From positions 40,995 to 104,988 of the forward strand of contig NZ_LT607428.1 of NCBI RefSeq assembly GCF_900095225.1: a stretch of DNA of 63,994 bases, read 5' to 3'. The notes beneath the pieces were generated by a model. It was not told the DNA's origin, made no database searches, and saw only the letters and a list, made by a program, of their open reading frames with translations. The translations under genes were made by a program, and so were the position numbers. The DNA comes from Pseudomonas sp. UMAB-08. GTDB taxonomy: Bacteria > Pseudomonadota > Gammaproteobacteria > Pseudomonadales > Pseudomonadaceae. Shown in pieces: positions 48,365 to 55,373 of this stretch. Each line of letters starts with the position of its first letter. Position 1 is the first letter of the stretch.

Positions 48365-51171
48365 GCCTGCCCGCTGTATTCCTGCGCGAAGCCGAGCGAC
48401 TGATTCCCAAGAACAGACGCTTCGACGACCCGCTTTCAACCCTGGCCTTCGGCACTGATGCAAGCTTCTACCGGCTGATCCCGAAACTGGTGATACGCGT
48501 CGAGTCCGAAGACGAAGTGGTCGCGCTGCTCAAGCTGGCTCAAGCTGAAAGCGTACCGGTGACGTTTCGCGCTGCGGGCACCAGCTTGTCCGGCCAGGCC
48601 ATCAGCGATTCAGTGCTGATCGTGCTCGGCGACAACTGGAACGGCAGAGAGATTCGCGGTCAGGGCACGCAGATCCGCCTGCAACCGGGGGTCATTGGTG
48701 CTCAGGCGAATGCCTGGCTGGCACCGTTCGGGCGCAAGATCGGCCCGGACCCGGCGTCGATCAACGCCTGCAAAATCGGCGGCATCGTCGCCAACAACTC
48801 CAGCGGCATGTGCTGTGGCACCGCGCAGAACACCTATCACACACTCGCCGGGATTCGACTGGTATTGGCTGACGGCACCCGCCTGGACACCGAAGACTCC
48901 GCCAGCGTCGCCGCGTTTCGCGACAGCCACGCCGACCTGCTGGAACAACTGGCCCGACTCGGCCGCGAGACACGTGCCAACAGCACGCTGGCCGCAAAAA
49001 TTCGCCACAAATACCGCCTGAAAAACACCACCGGCCTGTCACTCAATGCCCTGGTGGATTTCGATGAGCCACTGGATATCCTCAGCCACTTGCTGGTCGG
49101 CTCCGAAGGCACCCTCGGTTTTATCAGCGCGGTCACTTACGACACCGTCATCGACCACCCGTACAAAGCATCGGCGCTGATCGTGTTCCCCGATGTGGAA
49201 ACCTGCTGCACCGCCGTCACCGTCCTGAAAAGCCAACCGGTTGCAGCAGTCGAATTGCTGGACCGGCGCAGCATGCGGTCGGTGCAGGACAAACCAGGCA
49301 TGCCTGCCTTTGTCCGCGAATTATCGGAAAACGCCTGCGCCCTGCTGATCGAATCCCGCGCCGCCTCCCAGGCATTACTGCATGAGCAGCTCGCGCAGAT
49401 CATGGCCTCGCTGGCCTCATTCTCGGTGGAGAAGCAGGTCGACTTTACCGAAGACCCCGTGGAAAACGCCCGTCTCTGGGCGATTCGCAAAGACACTTTC
49501 CCCGCCGTTGGCGCCGTGCGTAAAACCGGTACCACAGTGATCATCGAGGACGTTACATTCCCGGTCGAACAACTGGCGATTGGCGTGCGTCGACTGATCG
49601 CGCTGTTCGACAAACATCACTACGACGAAGCGATCCTGTTCGGCCACGCGCTGGAAGGCAACCTGCACTTTGTGTTCACTCAGGGGTTCGACAGCCCTTC
49701 GCAAGTCGCCCGTTATCAAGCGTTCATGGACGACGTCACGCAACTGGTGGCCGTAGAGTTCGGCGGCTCATTGAAAGCCGAGCACGGCACTGGACGCAAC
49801 ATGGCGCCGTTTGTCGAGCTGGAATGGGGCAGCGATGCCTACCAACTGATGTGGCAACTCAAACGGCTGCTTGATCCTAACGGCATCCTTAACCCGGACG
49901 TAGTGCTCAGCACCGATCCGCAGATCCATTTGAAACACCTAAAGCCACTGCCCGCCGCCGATGAGATCGTCGACAAATGCATCGAGTGCGGGTTTTGCGA
50001 GCCGGTCTGTCCGTCCAAAGGGCTGACGCTGAGCCCACGACAACGCATCGTGATCTGGCGCGATATCCAGGCGAAAAAACGCGCGGGCATCGACACCACT
50101 GATCTGGAGCGCGACTACCACTATCAAGGCATCGACACCTGTGCCGCGACAGGGCTGTGTGCGCAACGTTGCCCGGTCGGGATCAATACCGGCGAACTGG
50201 TGAAGAAACTGCGCAGCCGCGAAGCGACCCATGGCAAAACTGCGGACTGGCTGGCCCATAATTTCAAGACCGCGCTGCAAGGTGCGCGCTTCACGCTGCA
50301 CGTGGCCAACGGTGCGCGGATGCTCTTGGGCGCACCACGCCTGGCCAAAATCTCCGCAGCGTTGAGCAAGGCGTCGTCAGGTCGCGTGCCGCAGTGGACC
50401 GCCGCCATGCCGCAGCCGGAGCGGGCCATTCGTTTCAGCCCACCGATCGATGATCAGCGCCCACGTGTGGTGTACCTGGCAGCGTGTGTATCACGCGTCA
50501 TGGGCCCAGCTGCAAGCGACCGCGAACAGATGTCGCTGCTGGACAAAACCCGCGGTCTACTGGAGAAGGCCGGTTATCAGGTGGTCTTCCCCGACAATCA
50601 GGACAGCCTGTGCTGCGGGCAACCCTTTGCCTCAAAAGGCTACAACGAGCAAGCCGAGGACAAACGCCAGGAACTGCTCGCGGCCTTGATCAAGGCCAGT
50701 CGCGGCGGTCTCGACCCGATCTATTGCGACACCAGCCCATGCACCCTGCGCCTGGTTCAGGATCTGAAAGACACGCGCCTGGACCTGTACGACCCGGTGC
50801 GCTTTATCCGCACTCACCTGCTGGACAAGCTGCACTTCACTCCCCAGCAGGAAGCTATCGCGGTGCACGTCACCTGCAGCACCCAACACTTGGGCGAGAG
50901 TCAGGCCTTGATCGAACTGGCGCGCCTGTGCAGCCAGAATGTGGTGATACCCGAAGGCATCCACTGCTGCGGTTTTGCCGGTGACAGGGGCTTCACTACG
51001 CCGGAACTGAACGCGCATTCATTGCGCACCTTGAAAGACGCGGTGCAGTACTGCAACGAAGGCATTTCCACCAGCCGGACCTGTGAAATCGGCCTGTCGC
51101 AACACGGCGGTATCGATTACCACGGACTGGTTTATCTGGTGGATCGAGTGACTCAAGCCAAGTCGGCGTAA
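48361..51171 (+). CDS. FAD/Fe-S D-lactate dehydrogenase (Dld-II/YdiJ type)
   Basis: 936 residues. An N-terminal FAD-binding PCMH domain (VTFRAAGTSLSGQAISDS and GGIVANNSSGMCCG) and FAD-oxidase C domain are followed by two Fe-S clusters (CIECGFCEPVCPSKG and CAATGLCAQRCPVG) and two CCG domains (CCGQPFASKGY, HCCGFAGDRGF). The combination matches Dld-II, found beside lldEFG in Shewanella. It should oxidise D-lactate (or a related 2-hydroxyacid) into the respiratory chain. Confidence 0.9.
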   Translation: MSLPAVFLREAERLIPKNRRFDDPLSTLAFGTDASFYRLIPKLVIRVESEDEVVALLKLAQAESVPVTFRAAGTSLSGQAISDSVLIVLGDNWNGREIRGQGTQIRLQPGVIGAQANAWLAPFGRKIGPDPASINACKIGGIVANNSSGMCCGTAQNTYHTLAGIRLVLADGTRLDTEDSASVAAFRDSHADLLEQLARLGRETRANSTLAAKIRHKYRLKNTTGLSLNALVDFDEPLDILSHLLVGSEGTLGFISAVTYDTVIDHPYKASALIVFPDVETCCTAVTVLKSQPVAAVELLDRRSMRSVQDKPGMPAFVRELSENACALLIESRAASQALLHEQLAQIMASLASFSVEKQVDFTEDPVENARLWAIRKDTFPAVGAVRKTGTTVIIEDVTFPVEQLAIGVRRLIALFDKHHYDEAILFGHALEGNLHFVFTQGFDSPSQVARYQAFMDDVTQLVAVEFGGSLKAEHGTGRNMAPFVELEWGSDAYQLMWQLKRLLDPNGILNPDVVLSTDPQIHLKHLKPLPAADEIVDKCIECGFCEPVCPSKGLTLSPRQRIVIWRDIQAKKRAGIDTTDLERDYHYQGIDTCAATGLCAQRCPVGINTGELVKKLRSREATHGKTADWLAHNFKTALQGARFTLHVANGARMLLGAPRLAKISAALSKASSGRVPQWTAAMPQPERAIRFSPPIDDQRPRVVYLAACVSRVMGPAASDREQMSLLDKTRGLLEKAGYQVVFPDNQDSLCCGQPFASKGYNEQAEDKRQELLAALIKASRGGLDPIYCDTSPCTLRLVQDLKDTRLDLYDPVRFIRTHLLDKLHFTPQQEAIAVHVTCSTQHLGESQALIELARLCSQNVVIPEGIHCCGFAGDRGFTTPELNAHSLRTLKDAVQYCNEGISTSRTCEIGLSQHGGIDYHGLVYLVDRVTQAKSA

Positions 51172-51177
51172 AACCTC

Positions 51178-51205
51178 CCTGACGGGGCCTACACGCCCCG
51201 TCAGG
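51178..51205 (+). terminator. hairpin ending the lactate operon
   Basis: CCTGACGGGG and CCCCGTCAGG around an eight-base loop, seven bases after the dld stop. No U-run follows, so it may be a 3' protective stem or a Rho-assisted terminator. Confidence 0.6.
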
Positions 51206-51384
51206 ACGCCAGACGTCGCAAGAATGGCTTTTTCACAGGCTGCTCAAGAAAAAATAGAACCCCTGCGTTACGCCAGAGTCAATCTATTCAAGCCCTCCCC
51301 AGAAGTGATCCGGGCTTACCACAGCGCTCGGGCCATCGGCCTCATAGACCGTCCATCCCGAGTCCACAGGCTAAGGAGACACAC

Positions 51385-51654
51385 ATGAAGCGCACTGCAC
51401 TCACTGGATTGTTCCTCACCGCCGCCCTGTTGGCTTCCCCGGTATTTGCCGCTGATGATCTGTGCGACGCCAATCTGCAGCAGATCAAAGATGACCTGAC
51501 CACCGGCGCGACCGACATGGGCGACGACACCCTGATGAACCTCAAGGAAGCGCAAAAGGAAGCCATGGCCGCAAAAGCGGCTGGCGACAATAAAAAATGC
51601 ATCGAGCTGACCGAAAAGGCGCTGGAAGAGGCCGACAAGGGTGAGGACAGGTAA
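51385..51654 (+). CDS. small exported protein of unknown function
   Basis: 89 residues: signal peptide (TALTGLFLTAALLASPVFA, likely cleaved after VFA), then about 68 mostly helical, acidic residues with cysteines in DDLCDANLQ and KKCIELTEKALEEADKGED. The Cys pair could form a disulfide. AAGGAGA lies before the ATG. Own terminator at 51666. Similar short proteins are annotated as hypothetical in Pseudomonas; no function assigned. Confidence 0.75.
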   Translation: MKRTALTGLFLTAALLASPVFAADDLCDANLQQIKDDLTTGATDMGDDTLMNLKEAQKEAMAAKAAGDNKKCIELTEKALEEADKGEDR

Positions 51655-51665
51655 AAGCATTGCCA

Positions 51666-51687
51666 AGGCCAGCCCTGGGGCTGGCCT
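51666..51687 (+). terminator. terminator behind the small exported protein
   Basis: AGGCCAGCCC-TG-GGGCTGGCCT perfect stem followed by GTTTC. Confidence 0.75.
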
Positions 51688-51730
51688 GTTTCACCCCGTC
51701 GCCTGAGAGAAAGTCGACGTCCTCCCTGCA

Positions 51731-51759
51731 TTGAGGTAGACTCACCACTTGACTGCTAG
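51731..51759 (+). promoter_or_regulatory. candidate ssrA promoter
   Basis: TTGAGG, 17 bases, TGCTAG; the predicted start would give a short 5' leader removed during tmRNA maturation. Weak -10, moderate support only. Confidence 0.4.
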
Positions 51760-51772
51760 AGCAGTTGTAATT

Positions 51773-52166
51773 GGGGCCGATTAGGATTCGACGCCGGTCG
51801 CGAAACTCTAGGGGCATGCCGAGTTGGTAACAGAACTCGTAAATCCACTGTTGCAACTTCTTATAGTTGCCAATGACGAAACCTACGGGGAATACGCTCT
51901 CGCTGCGTAAGCAGCCTTAGCCCTTCCCTCCTGGTCGCTTCGGCGCCAGCAATCACTAGGGGATGTCTGTAAACCCGAAGTGATTGTCATATAGAACAGA
52001 ATCGCCGTGCAGTATGTTGTGGACGAATCGGCTAAAAATTACACAGCTCGCCCAATGCACCCTGCCCGTCGGGCCGCTGAGGGTTAACTTAATAGACACG
52101 GCTAAGCATGTAGTCCCGAAAGCGGAGTACTGGCGGACGGGGGTTCAAATCCCCCCGGCTCCACCA
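51773..52166 (+). ncRNA. ssrA: transfer-messenger RNA (tmRNA)
   Basis: 394 bases. The 5' GGGGCCGATTAGGATTCGAC and 3' GTTCAAATCCCCCCGGCTCC plus ACCA ends form the alanyl tRNA-like domain. The reading frame after the resume codon encodes ANDETYGEYALAA and a TAA stop near 51910, followed by pseudoknot-like GC stems. Rescues stalled ribosomes with SmpB. The 3' end is a frequent integrase target, and phage genes begin directly after it. Confidence 0.97.
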
Positions 52167-52177
52167 AACGAAGCACC

Positions 52178-52204
52178 GAAAGGCCCGCCCAGCGCGGGTC
52201 TTTC
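52178..52204 (+). terminator. tmRNA terminator
   Basis: AAAGGCCCGC-CCA-GCGCGGGTCTTT with one G-T pair, 12 bases after the tmRNA 3' end. Confidence 0.75.
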
Positions 52205-52222
52205 TGTATCTGGAGTTTGAAT

Positions 52223-52284
52223 GTTGCTGAAAGTTGATGTGGATTCATGTCGAATCGTGCATCTCTCAGCAACATTTCAGCAAC
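52223..52284. repeat. imperfect inverted repeat beside ssrA
   Basis: GTTGCTGAAAGTTGATG (52223-52239) and CAGCAACATTTCAGCAAC (52267-52284) are imperfect complements, and the right arm contains CAGCAAC twice. The position, 57 bases past the tmRNA end, would suit recombinase arm sites. No integrase is in view; the assignment is inference. Confidence 0.45.
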
Positions 52285-52302
52285 CTCCCTCCCCCGGCGT
52301 CC

Positions 52303-52318
52303 TGCCGACCGAACACAA
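52303..52318. repeat. 16-bp direct repeat, copy 1
   Basis: TGCCGACCGAACACAA occurs here and again exactly at 52720-52735. On the minus strand each copy contains GTG TTC GGT CGG CA, the beginning of a short frame. It may be a duplication scar at the edge of the prophage. Confidence 0.75.
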
Positions 52319-52407
52319 TCCCCACATAGCAGTAGTGAACCGGCCCTGTGCCACTGGTAATATCCCGCCCACGTTCGCCACCCATTAAGGGATGGAGGCG
52401 AAAATAG

Positions 52408-52437
52408 AAGCCCTGAAGTCGCGAAACTTCGGGGCTT
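52408..52437 (-). terminator. terminator at the end of the prophage late operon
   Basis: AAGCCCTGAAG and CTTCGGGGCTT (one G-T pair) around an eight-base loop; on the minus strand followed by CTATTTTC. It begins immediately after the stop of the 31-codon frame and probably ends the late transcript. Confidence 0.75.
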
Positions 52438-52440
52438 TGC

Positions 52441-52536
52441 TTATTCAACCATCGCATAGATGACCATCGTCACGGCCGCGACCCAAAAAGTAGTCAGTAG
52501 TACTATCAGCCAGATCCAGATAAGGCGCCGCTCCAT
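52441..52536 (-). CDS. 31-residue predicted membrane peptide
   Basis: Minus-strand ATG at 52536 preceded by AAGGAGAGGCA, an ideal ribosome site. The product starts ERRLIWIWLIVLLTTF and is one hydrophobic helix with two N-terminal arginines and a final Glu, so a single-span inner-membrane peptide is expected. It is the last frame of the late phage operon, with the terminator directly behind it. Such position and size suit a lysis accessory or exclusion peptide, but no family was recognised. Confidence 0.6.
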   Translation of the reverse strand: MERRLIWIWLIVLLTTFWVAAVTMVIYAMVE

Positions 52537-52568
52537 TGCCTCTCCTTCTGCATGGATTGATCCTCAAA

Positions 52569-52733
52569 TCAGCGTAGCTCATAACCGTCCATCTCGAGCC
52601 AGGCCACCACATCTTGAGCAGCCGTGAAGCCTATTCCGGTTTTCCTACATGAATTGAGGTCGTGCTAATTTTTACGACCAACAATGTAGGCGCGAAAAAT
52701 TAGCATGCGATCTCTGACTTGCCGACCGAACAC
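52569..52733 (-). pseudogene. small phage reading frame split by an amber codon
   Basis: Directly after the DUF1353 stop, AAGGAGAGGGG lies seven bases before GTG 52733. The frame runs 22 codons (FGRQVRDRMLIFRAYIVGRK..) to TAG at 52665-52667, and the same frame stays open for 31 more codons with a protein-like end (GFTAAQDVVAWLEMDGYELR) to TGA at 52569. Either the first 22 codons are a micropeptide, or the gene has acquired a nonsense mutation, or the codon is read through. Not recognised. Confidence 0.4.
52644..52705 (-). other. nested inverted repeats with pseudoknot geometry
   Basis: CCTACAT/ATGTAGG (52644-52650, 52684-52690) and GGTCGT/ACGACC (52658-52663, 52674-52679) form one hairpin. 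Its ten-base loop GCTAATTTTT (52664-52673) is exactly complementary to AAAAATTAGC at 52695-52704, just outside the hairpin. The amber codon of the surrounding frame lies in the loop. It could be an RNA pseudoknot, two alternative hairpins, or a protein-binding DNA site. Confidence 0.5.
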
Positions 52734-52735
52734 AA
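52720..52735. repeat. 16-bp direct repeat, copy 2
   Basis: Second exact copy of TGCCGACCGAACACAA, 417 bases from the first. It includes the GTG start of the amber-split frame. Confidence 0.75.
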
Positions 52736-52745
52736 CCCCTCTCCT

Positions 52746-53210
52746 TTATACCGCCACAGCCTCATGCGTCACCGAAAGCCGCCTCGTCCAATAGGCCCTG
52801 TCGTTATCGGGCATCAGCTCAAAGGCCAGGTCTTCAACCTTCATCCCGCCCGAGCAGGCCTTGTACCGACTGCCACCACCAACCCGCAGACCGGCATACA
52901 TCAGGCCAGCGCGGCGCTTGTCGGCATCCATGGCCAGCAGCATTTCGAAGAACAAGGCATCGCAGACTTCACGGGGAAGTTCGTTGGAGCAGTACGCGAA
53001 ATCATGAATGACGCCACAGGCCCGGTCTTCGATGCCCATCAGCAGTGGCGTGACAATCCACGGGGTTGACGCCAGATCGGTCACAAACCACTTGGGGGCG
53101 GTGTAAATAGTTCCGTCAATGGACTGATACCGGAAGTCGGTCATCAGCACCCATTCCCCTTTGGCGTAGGCGCGCAAGATCAGCGGGTCGAGGAATTGAC
53201 CTTTAGTCAT
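52746..53210 (-). CDS. DUF1353 phage protein
   Basis: 154 residues from ATG 53210 (TKGQFLDPLILRAY). DUF1353 signatures: FVTDLASTPWIVTPLL, GVIHDFAYCSNELPREVCDALFFEML and AGLMYAGLRVGG. The His/Asp in IHDFAY are conserved; function is unknown, and the gene commonly neighbours phage lysis genes. The start overlaps the lipoprotein gene by eight bases. A longer in-frame extension overlaps that gene and was rejected. Confidence 0.85.
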   Translation of the reverse strand: MTKGQFLDPLILRAYAKGEWVLMTDFRYQSIDGTIYTAPKWFVTDLASTPWIVTPLLMGIEDRACGVIHDFAYCSNELPREVCDALFFEMLLAMDADKRRAGLMYAGLRVGGGSRYKACSGGMKVEDLAFELMPDNDRAYWTRRLSVTHEAVAV

Positions 53211-53397
53211 GAGCGACCACCTCGTCAGCGCAGGTGATGGCGACCGAGTTCGGCGCAATGGTGGCGTTGACCAGGATACGATTGGCATGCCGCGCAGGGT
53301 TGGGGATCGCGCAGTAAGCATCCACGGCTGAGCTGGTGGCGGACACGACAGTGCAGCCGGACAGGGTGAGCAGGCATACGATCAGGATTAGCTTCAT
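53203..53397 (-). CDS. small phage lipoprotein
   Basis: 64 residues with signal and lipobox (LILIVCLLTLSGCTVV), then a short periplasmic part with two more cysteines (DAYCAIPNP, AITCADEV). Overlaps its neighbours on both sides, so it is part of the tightly packed lysis-end operon. It is not proline-rich as typical Rz1 spanins are; an o-spanin-like or lysis-control role is only a guess. Confidence 0.65.
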   Translation of the reverse strand: MKLILIVCLLTLSGCTVVSATSSAVDAYCAIPNPARHANRILVNATIAPNSVAITCADEVVAHD

Positions 53398-53837
53398 GCC
53401 AGCGCCCTCCGCACGCCTTCAGAAACAACAGCCGGTGTGTAAGGCATGCTGCCATTCTCATGCTTGATAATCGCCGTCACGACACCCAGCAAAATGCGCC
53501 TGTCCCGAATATCGATCTGCTCGTTTGGCAGGACACCGGCCGCGACGGAAACGGCCTTGATGTACGCCTCGGTATCGTTCTCCACGGAGGGCGCCCAGCG
53601 GTTGATCGTCTCGCGCACGGTGTCGATGCCCTTGAGGCCGATGCCGGGCATGCCGTCCTTGCCGCGATAGTTGATCAGTAGCTTGGCCAGAGCGCGAATG
53701 CCGTTCTCAGGCGAATCGAAACGAGCGAAGCGTTTCTCGATAGCTGGGTCTGGCGGCAACTGGCCCTGCCAGTCATTGCGCGGGTTATAGTCGATGTTGC
53801 CTGGATTATTATTTCTGAGTCCGCGCGCGATGGTCAT
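53394..53837 (-). CDS. phage structural protein P5-like / virion-associated protein
   Basis: 147 residues from ATG 53837, beginning TIARGLRNNNPGNIDYNPRN. RNNNPGNI and RFARFDSPENGIRALAKLL are typical of proteins annotated as structural protein P5 in Pseudomonas prophages, which resemble peptidoglycan-acting domains and usually sit with lysis genes. Possibly the endolysin of this element; no other muramidase is seen. The longer in-frame extension crosses terminators and was rejected. Confidence 0.75.
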   Translation of the reverse strand: MTIARGLRNNNPGNIDYNPRNDWQGQLPPDPAIEKRFARFDSPENGIRALAKLLINYRGKDGMPGIGLKGIDTVRETINRWAPSVENDTEAYIKAVSVAAGVLPNEQIDIRDRRILLGVVTAIIKHENGSMPYTPAVVSEGVRRALA

Positions 53838-53855
53838 GTCGGTTTCCTTGAGGCG

Positions 53856-53880
53856 AAAAAAAGCCCGCACACGGCGGGCA
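53856..53880 (-). terminator. terminator T1 before the P5-like gene
   Basis: Minus-strand GCCCGCCGTGTGCGGGC followed by seven T. It lies 19 bases before the P5-like start, so the lysis genes need readthrough, antitermination or their own promoter. Confidence 0.85.
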
Positions 53881-53973
53881 TATGGCTGAAATCTGGAGTC
53901 GTCAATATGGTGAAATCTACTGTTAGGTTGATAACATCGGCTTACGTCCAGCAGGCCTGACTTGGAGGGCGCA

Positions 53974-54005
53974 GAAACCCCGGAAGGGCCAACCTCCGGG
54001 GTTTC
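53974..54005 (-). terminator. terminator-like hairpin T2
   Basis: GAAACCCCGGA and TCCGGGGTTTC, an 11-bp perfect stem. Second of three stacked hairpins in the 285-base gap 53838-54122, which contains no convincing gene. Confidence 0.7.
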
Positions 54006-54022
54006 GCTTTTCTGATGCATAG

Positions 54023-54050
54023 ACGAAAAAAAGCCCGCGCGTGGCGGGCT
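54023..54050 (-). terminator. terminator T3 behind the coiled-coil gene
   Basis: Minus-strand AGCCCGC-CACGC-GCGGGCT followed by T7. It shares the CGAAAAAAAGCCCGC block with T1, suggesting duplication. Confidence 0.85.
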
Positions 54051-54122
54051 GCTGTGTAGCTGAAACCGTGATCTCATTGGGAAAGAAGAGTAGCTCTCCG
54101 AATATTCCTGTCGCCTAATTCA

Positions 54123-54719
54123 TCAGCCACGTTTGCCCGTTTTATAACCGCCCGGCACCGGCTTACGATTGGTTATGCCGCTCCAATCTGGGCTTTGAAG
54201 GCCGTTAGGGCGATGCGTCTGCTCTGGCTCCTCATCAATATTTTTAAGCAATCGATTATAGTTTTGCTGCAAGAGACTCTCTTCATCCATCAAGCTCTGC
54301 AGTTTTTCCTGTAGCTCTGAGATCTGCTCCTCTCGCTCCATTTTGACCAGCTCTAGAGCCTCTGCCCTTTCCCTAAGTTGCTGAGCCGCTTCCTTAGATT
54401 TCTTGAGAGCCACATCCGCCTTTGCCAATTTTGTTGAGGCGCTGCGAAGTTTCTTGCTCGCGAGCCTCTCTTGCGCCTCAGCGGCTTCTATAGCGGCTAT
54501 CGCGTTTTGCTCATGCTGCTTGAGCAGCTTCTTCAGCGAGGCGAATGTAAATTCGATGAAATCCGTAGGCTTGTCATCGCCCGGAAGCAGCACCGAGGTA
54601 ACGTTGGTGTATTTCAGAGACGCAAGAAACTGATATTTTTTCTTTGCGAATGTTTCATCGCTGCGAATCTCAGACCGGCTTAATCGTGTGACCGTTTTCC
54701 CAATTGCTTTGCGAGGCAT
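54123..54719 (-). CDS. coiled-coil protein of unknown function
   Basis: 198 residues. Residues about 60-155 are one long Glu/Lys/Ala-rich coiled coil (LKKLLKQHEQNAIAAIEAAE and QQLRERAEALELVKMEREEQ). The N-terminus is basic and the last 40 residues are Pro/Gly-rich. Less GC-rich and less biased codons than its tail-gene neighbours, with flanking terminators, so it looks like an independently acquired cargo gene. No family recognised. Confidence 0.65.
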   Translation of the reverse strand: MPRKAIGKTVTRLSRSEIRSDETFAKKKYQFLASLKYTNVTSVLLPGDDKPTDFIEFTFASLKKLLKQHEQNAIAAIEAAEAQERLASKKLRSASTKLAKADVALKKSKEAAQQLRERAEALELVKMEREEQISELQEKLQSLMDEESLLQQNYNRLLKNIDEEPEQTHRPNGLQSPDWSGITNRKPVPGGYKTGKRG

Positions 54720-54794
54720 TCAGCGCCCTTCCTTTTTGGAGTCATAAGGCCACTATATCTAGTCGAAAACTGAAAGTCATACTGCGAATGTCTG

Positions 54795-55373
54795 TCACTT
54801 TGCTCCGCCCGATAGGACGTCGCTTTTGGCAGTCGTATCATAGAGTCTGCTTGGCCACCCCTCCTCCACCATCACCGCCGTAATCGACCCATCAGCCACC
54901 GCGGCCAGCAATGCGGCCTCCCGGTTAAAGCACGCCTGCACGTGCGCCCGCACTGCTGATGCGACACCAAGGATTTGCGAGGAGGTCAGCGTGACGAAGC
55001 CTGCCGTCGTCTTCCACTGGACGGAGTAGCCTGGGTCAAGCGAGGCAGCTAATGCTGCGCCCGTGAGCATCGACTGGCTATCGCGAGAGGTATCAATGGG
55101 CATACCTTCAACGGTTGTCCCTGATGTTTCAGCGGTGTAGCGCCGGTCAGCGATCAGGATTGGCAAGTCGGGAACAGGGTCAGGCATCGGCTGAGGATCT
55201 GGCGTAACCGGACGGGCAGCCAGCTTCACCCAAACGCCCTGCCACTGCGCTACCTGTGTTCCGGTCATGACCATTGGCGTGGTTGGCGTGCTTCGTTCGG
55301 GCATTGGTGCGGTGTCTTCAACTTCTACACTACCGACGAAAAAGCCTTGTTCATCCCACTGATAAAGAATCAT
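54795..55373 (-). CDS. phage tail fibre assembly protein (DUF4376)
   Basis: 192 residues. The N-terminal WDEQGFFVGSVEV and WQGVWVKLAARPVTPDPQPM resemble tail-fibre assembly proteins. The C-terminal half (DSQSMLTGAALAASLDPGYS, VTLTSSQILGVASAVRAHVQ) is DUF4376. Such proteins assist folding of the adjacent fibre. It overlaps the fibre gene by four bases. Confidence 0.82.
   Translation of the reverse strand: MILYQWDEQGFFVGSVEVEDTAPMPERSTPTTPMVMTGTQVAQWQGVWVKLAARPVTPDPQPMPDPVPDLPILIADRRYTAETSGTTVEGMPIDTSRDSQSMLTGAALAASLDPGYSVQWKTTAGFVTLTSSQILGVASAVRAHVQACFNREAALLAAVADGSITAVMVEEGWPSRLYDTTAKSDVLSGGAK

Noticed and set aside
52266..52457. 63-codon minus-strand frame beside ssrA
   Set aside because: It overlaps the terminator and the inverted repeat, with a composition unlike protein; only the direct-repeat portion is notable.
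53838..54077. N-terminal extension of the P5-like protein
   Set aside because: The extension crosses three terminator hairpins, and the family begins at the TIARGLRNNNPGN sequence.
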